The notes below the pieces were generated by a model, which ran no database searches, was not told the DNA's origin, and worked only from the letters and a program-made list of their open reading frames with translations. Made by a program: the position numbers and the translations under genes. A stretch of DNA of 64,000 nt from Sedimenticola selenatireducens DSM 17993 (GTDB lineage Bacteria; Pseudomonadota; Gammaproteobacteria; Chromatiales; Chromatiaceae): the NCBI RefSeq assembly GCF_000428045.1, contig NZ_ATZE01000011.1, forward strand, positions 129,243-193,242, written 5' to 3'. This document shows, piece by piece, positions 62,899 to 64,000 of the stretch (within the stretch, counting starts at the first letter, position 1; each line of letters opens with the position of its first letter).

Positions 62899-63711
62899 AT
62901 GCCGGAACTGCCCGAAGTCGAGACCACCCGCAGCGGCATTGCGCCGCATATTGAGGGAAAACGCATCGCCGGGGTTGCAGTGCGCCAGCCGCAGCTGCGC
63001 TGGCCGATCCCGGACGATCTGGCCAGCCTGCTGACCGGCAGAACCGTTCGTTCAGTAGAACGGCGCGCCAAGTATCTCCTGCTCAATCTCGCCAACGGGA
63101 CCCTGATACTGCATCTGGGTATGTCGGGCAGCCTGCGCATACTGCCGCGAGAAACCACCCCGGGTAAACATGACCATTTCGATCTGCTGTTCAGGCACTG
63201 TTGCCTGCGACTGCGTGATCCGCGCCGCTTCGGTGCGGTACTCTGGACCGACCGGCCAGTGGAGCAACACCCGCTGATCACCCACCTGGGACCGGAGCCC
63301 CTGTCGTTGGAATTCAGCGGCGACTATCTCTACCGGCAGGCACAACAGCGTCGGGTGGCGGTAAAGAACCTGATCATGGACGGCCATGTCGTCGTGGGGG
63401 TAGGGAATATCTATGCCAACGAGGCGCTGTTCCGCGCCGGCATCCACCCGGCCCGGACCGCCCAACGGATATCAGCCGCTCGCTGTGCCCGGCTGACCGG
63501 GGAGATCAAAAGCGTGCTGGCGGCCGCCATCCAGCGAGGCGGCACCACGCTCAGGGATTTTCAGCAGGAGGATGGCAAACCGGGTTATTTCGCCCAGGAG
63601 CTGCTGGTCTACGGGAAGGCCGGGGCGCCCTGCCCCGGCTGTGGAACCCCACTGAAACAGCGACGGATCGGACAGCGCTCCAGTTTTTTCTGCGGCCGCT
63701 GCCAAAGATGA
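62899..63711 (+). CDS. mutM: Formamidopyrimidine-DNA glycosylase
   Basis: 270 residues; removes 8-oxoguanine and other oxidised bases. N-terminal MPELPEVETTRSGIAPHIEG with the catalytic Pro2 and Glu3, GRTVRSVERRAKYLLLNLAN with the Lys near residue 56, HLGMSGSLRIL, the helix-two-turn-helix VVVGVGNIYANEALFRAGIH, and the C-terminal zinc finger CPGCGTPLKQRRIGQRSSFF with a final CGRCQR. All catalytic elements are intact. The transposase starts 102 bases on. Confidence 0.98.
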   Translation: MPELPEVETTRSGIAPHIEGKRIAGVAVRQPQLRWPIPDDLASLLTGRTVRSVERRAKYLLLNLANGTLILHLGMSGSLRILPRETTPGKHDHFDLLFRHCCLRLRDPRRFGAVLWTDRPVEQHPLITHLGPEPLSLEFSGDYLYRQAQQRRVAVKNLIMDGHVVVGVGNIYANEALFRAGIHPARTAQRISAARCARLTGEIKSVLAAAIQRGGTTLRDFQQEDGKPGYFAQELLVYGKAGAPCPGCGTPLKQRRIGQRSSFFCGRCQR

Positions 63712-63729
63712 GATTCATAGGGTGATGAG

Positions 63730-63815
63730 ATGGTCTCCTCCCCACTCCAATCGGCGTCGCAATGCGCCAAGATAAAAGCATCCCTTTTATCTAAATGAGT
63801 TGAGGAGGAGACCAT
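63730..63815 (+). repeat. 12-bp inverted repeat covering the transposase ribosome-binding site
   Basis: ATGGTCTCCTCC (63730-63741) is the exact reverse complement of GGAGGAGACCAT (63804-63815). The right arm contains the GGAGGAG ribosome-binding site and the first two bases of the transposase ATG. In a transcript read through from mutM this would fold and hide the start site. The loop is 62 bases long. It may also lie at the left end of the insertion sequence. Confidence 0.75.
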
Positions 63816-64000
63816 GAATAAGCTTACGACCATCGGGATCGATCTAGCAAAGAATTTGTTTGCGCTGGTGGCCTTCAAGCCCAGTGGCCAGGAGCTGTGG
63901 CACCGGAATCTGCGGCGTCGGCAGTTGCTGAGATTTCTGGCCAAACAACCACCCTGTCACGTTGCCATGGAAGCTTGTGCCGGGGCTCATTATTGGGGGC
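63814..64000 (+). mobile_element. IS110-family transposase, N-terminus (runs off window)
   Basis: 62 codons are present, reading MNKLTTIGIDLAKNLFALVA and ending VAMEACAGAHYWG at the edge. GIDLAKN holds the first Asp of the DEDD catalytic set and AMEACAGAHYW the Glu; both are typical of IS110 transposases (piv/MooV group), which use a RuvC-like domain and, in studied members, a bridge RNA made from the non-coding end. GGAGGAG precedes the ATG. The element lies immediately downstream of mutM, whose coding sequence is intact. The rest of the element and its right end are outside the window. Confidence 0.92.

Noticed and set aside
1..64000. CRISPR arrays, tRNA or rRNA genes, prophage
   Set aside because: I looked for regularly spaced repeats, cloverleaf-like segments and phage genes and saw none; the only mobile gene is the transposase at the right edge.

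Overview
The window is about 58% GC and reads as the chromosome of a gammaproteobacterium. The order pilGHIJ-chpA / gshB-tonB-yqgE-ruvX-pyrR-pyrB-pyrC' / pilTU-yggS-proC-yggT matches, from memory, the Pseudomonas aeruginosa PA0390-PA0432 neighbourhood, including the nearby metF, ahcY, bioA and rsmE. The yrbG-kdsD-kdsC-lptCAB-rpoN-hpf-ptsN-rapZ-HPr block is the standard gammaproteobacterial one. A sulfur-oxidising Chromatiales-like lineage (free-living or symbiont) is my guess from the overall flavour: transketolase, a periplasmic rhodanese, an orphan indolepyruvate oxidoreductase. No diagnostic sulfur gene is present, so the lineage is inferred and not shown.

Layout. 1-2.3 kb: transketolase (cut by the window edge) and a thioredoxin-fold protein, both minus. 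2.4-6.3 kb: the activated-methyl cycle on the plus strand. metK sits behind a good sigma70-type promoter and an attenuator-like leader, an SAH riboswitch lies between metK and ahcY, and metF follows. 6.4-10.2 kb: a polytopic membrane protein, bioA, rsmE and an AT-rich Cys-cluster protein. 10.2-21.3 kb, minus: ttcA, then the Pil-Chp twitching chemosensory operon pilG-pilH-pilI-pilJ-chpA-cheW. chpA is split by one in-frame TAG. 21.4-22.6 kb: a secreted rhodanese and a small secreted protein. 22.9-30.7 kb, plus: gshB, apbE, tonB, yqgE, ruvX, pyrR, pyrB, a non-catalytic pyrC' and a pyrK-like protein, mostly with overlapping ends. 30.8-33.0 kb, minus: pilU and pilT. 33.2-38.6 kb, plus: yggS, proC, yggT, yggU, a dynamin-like GTPase, a DUF4426 protein and a small zinc-ribbon protein. 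38.7-48.8 kb, plus: sodium/calcium exchanger, Kdo synthesis, Lpt machinery, sigma-54 and the nitrogen-type PTS. 49.2-55.2 kb: mgtE, iorA with a divergent Lrp-family regulator, ppnP, a DUF924 protein, a GNAT acetyltransferase and slyD. 55.4-58.3 kb: a membrane PAS/GGDEF/EAL protein with a degenerate GGDEF motif. 58.5-62.9 kb: two small ORFs and a Gld-type ABC export system. 62.9-64 kb: mutM, then the start of an IS110-family transposase that runs off the window.

The items most worth following up are the metK leader, which I cannot assign to a known riboswitch class, the in-frame TAG in chpA, the inverted repeat that would bury the transposase ribosome-binding site, the dynamin-like gene lying where metXW sits in Pseudomonas, and three sets of short palindromic repeats between genes. 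I saw no tRNA, rRNA or CRISPR array. Much of the window is ordinary, well-conserved housekeeping sequence.
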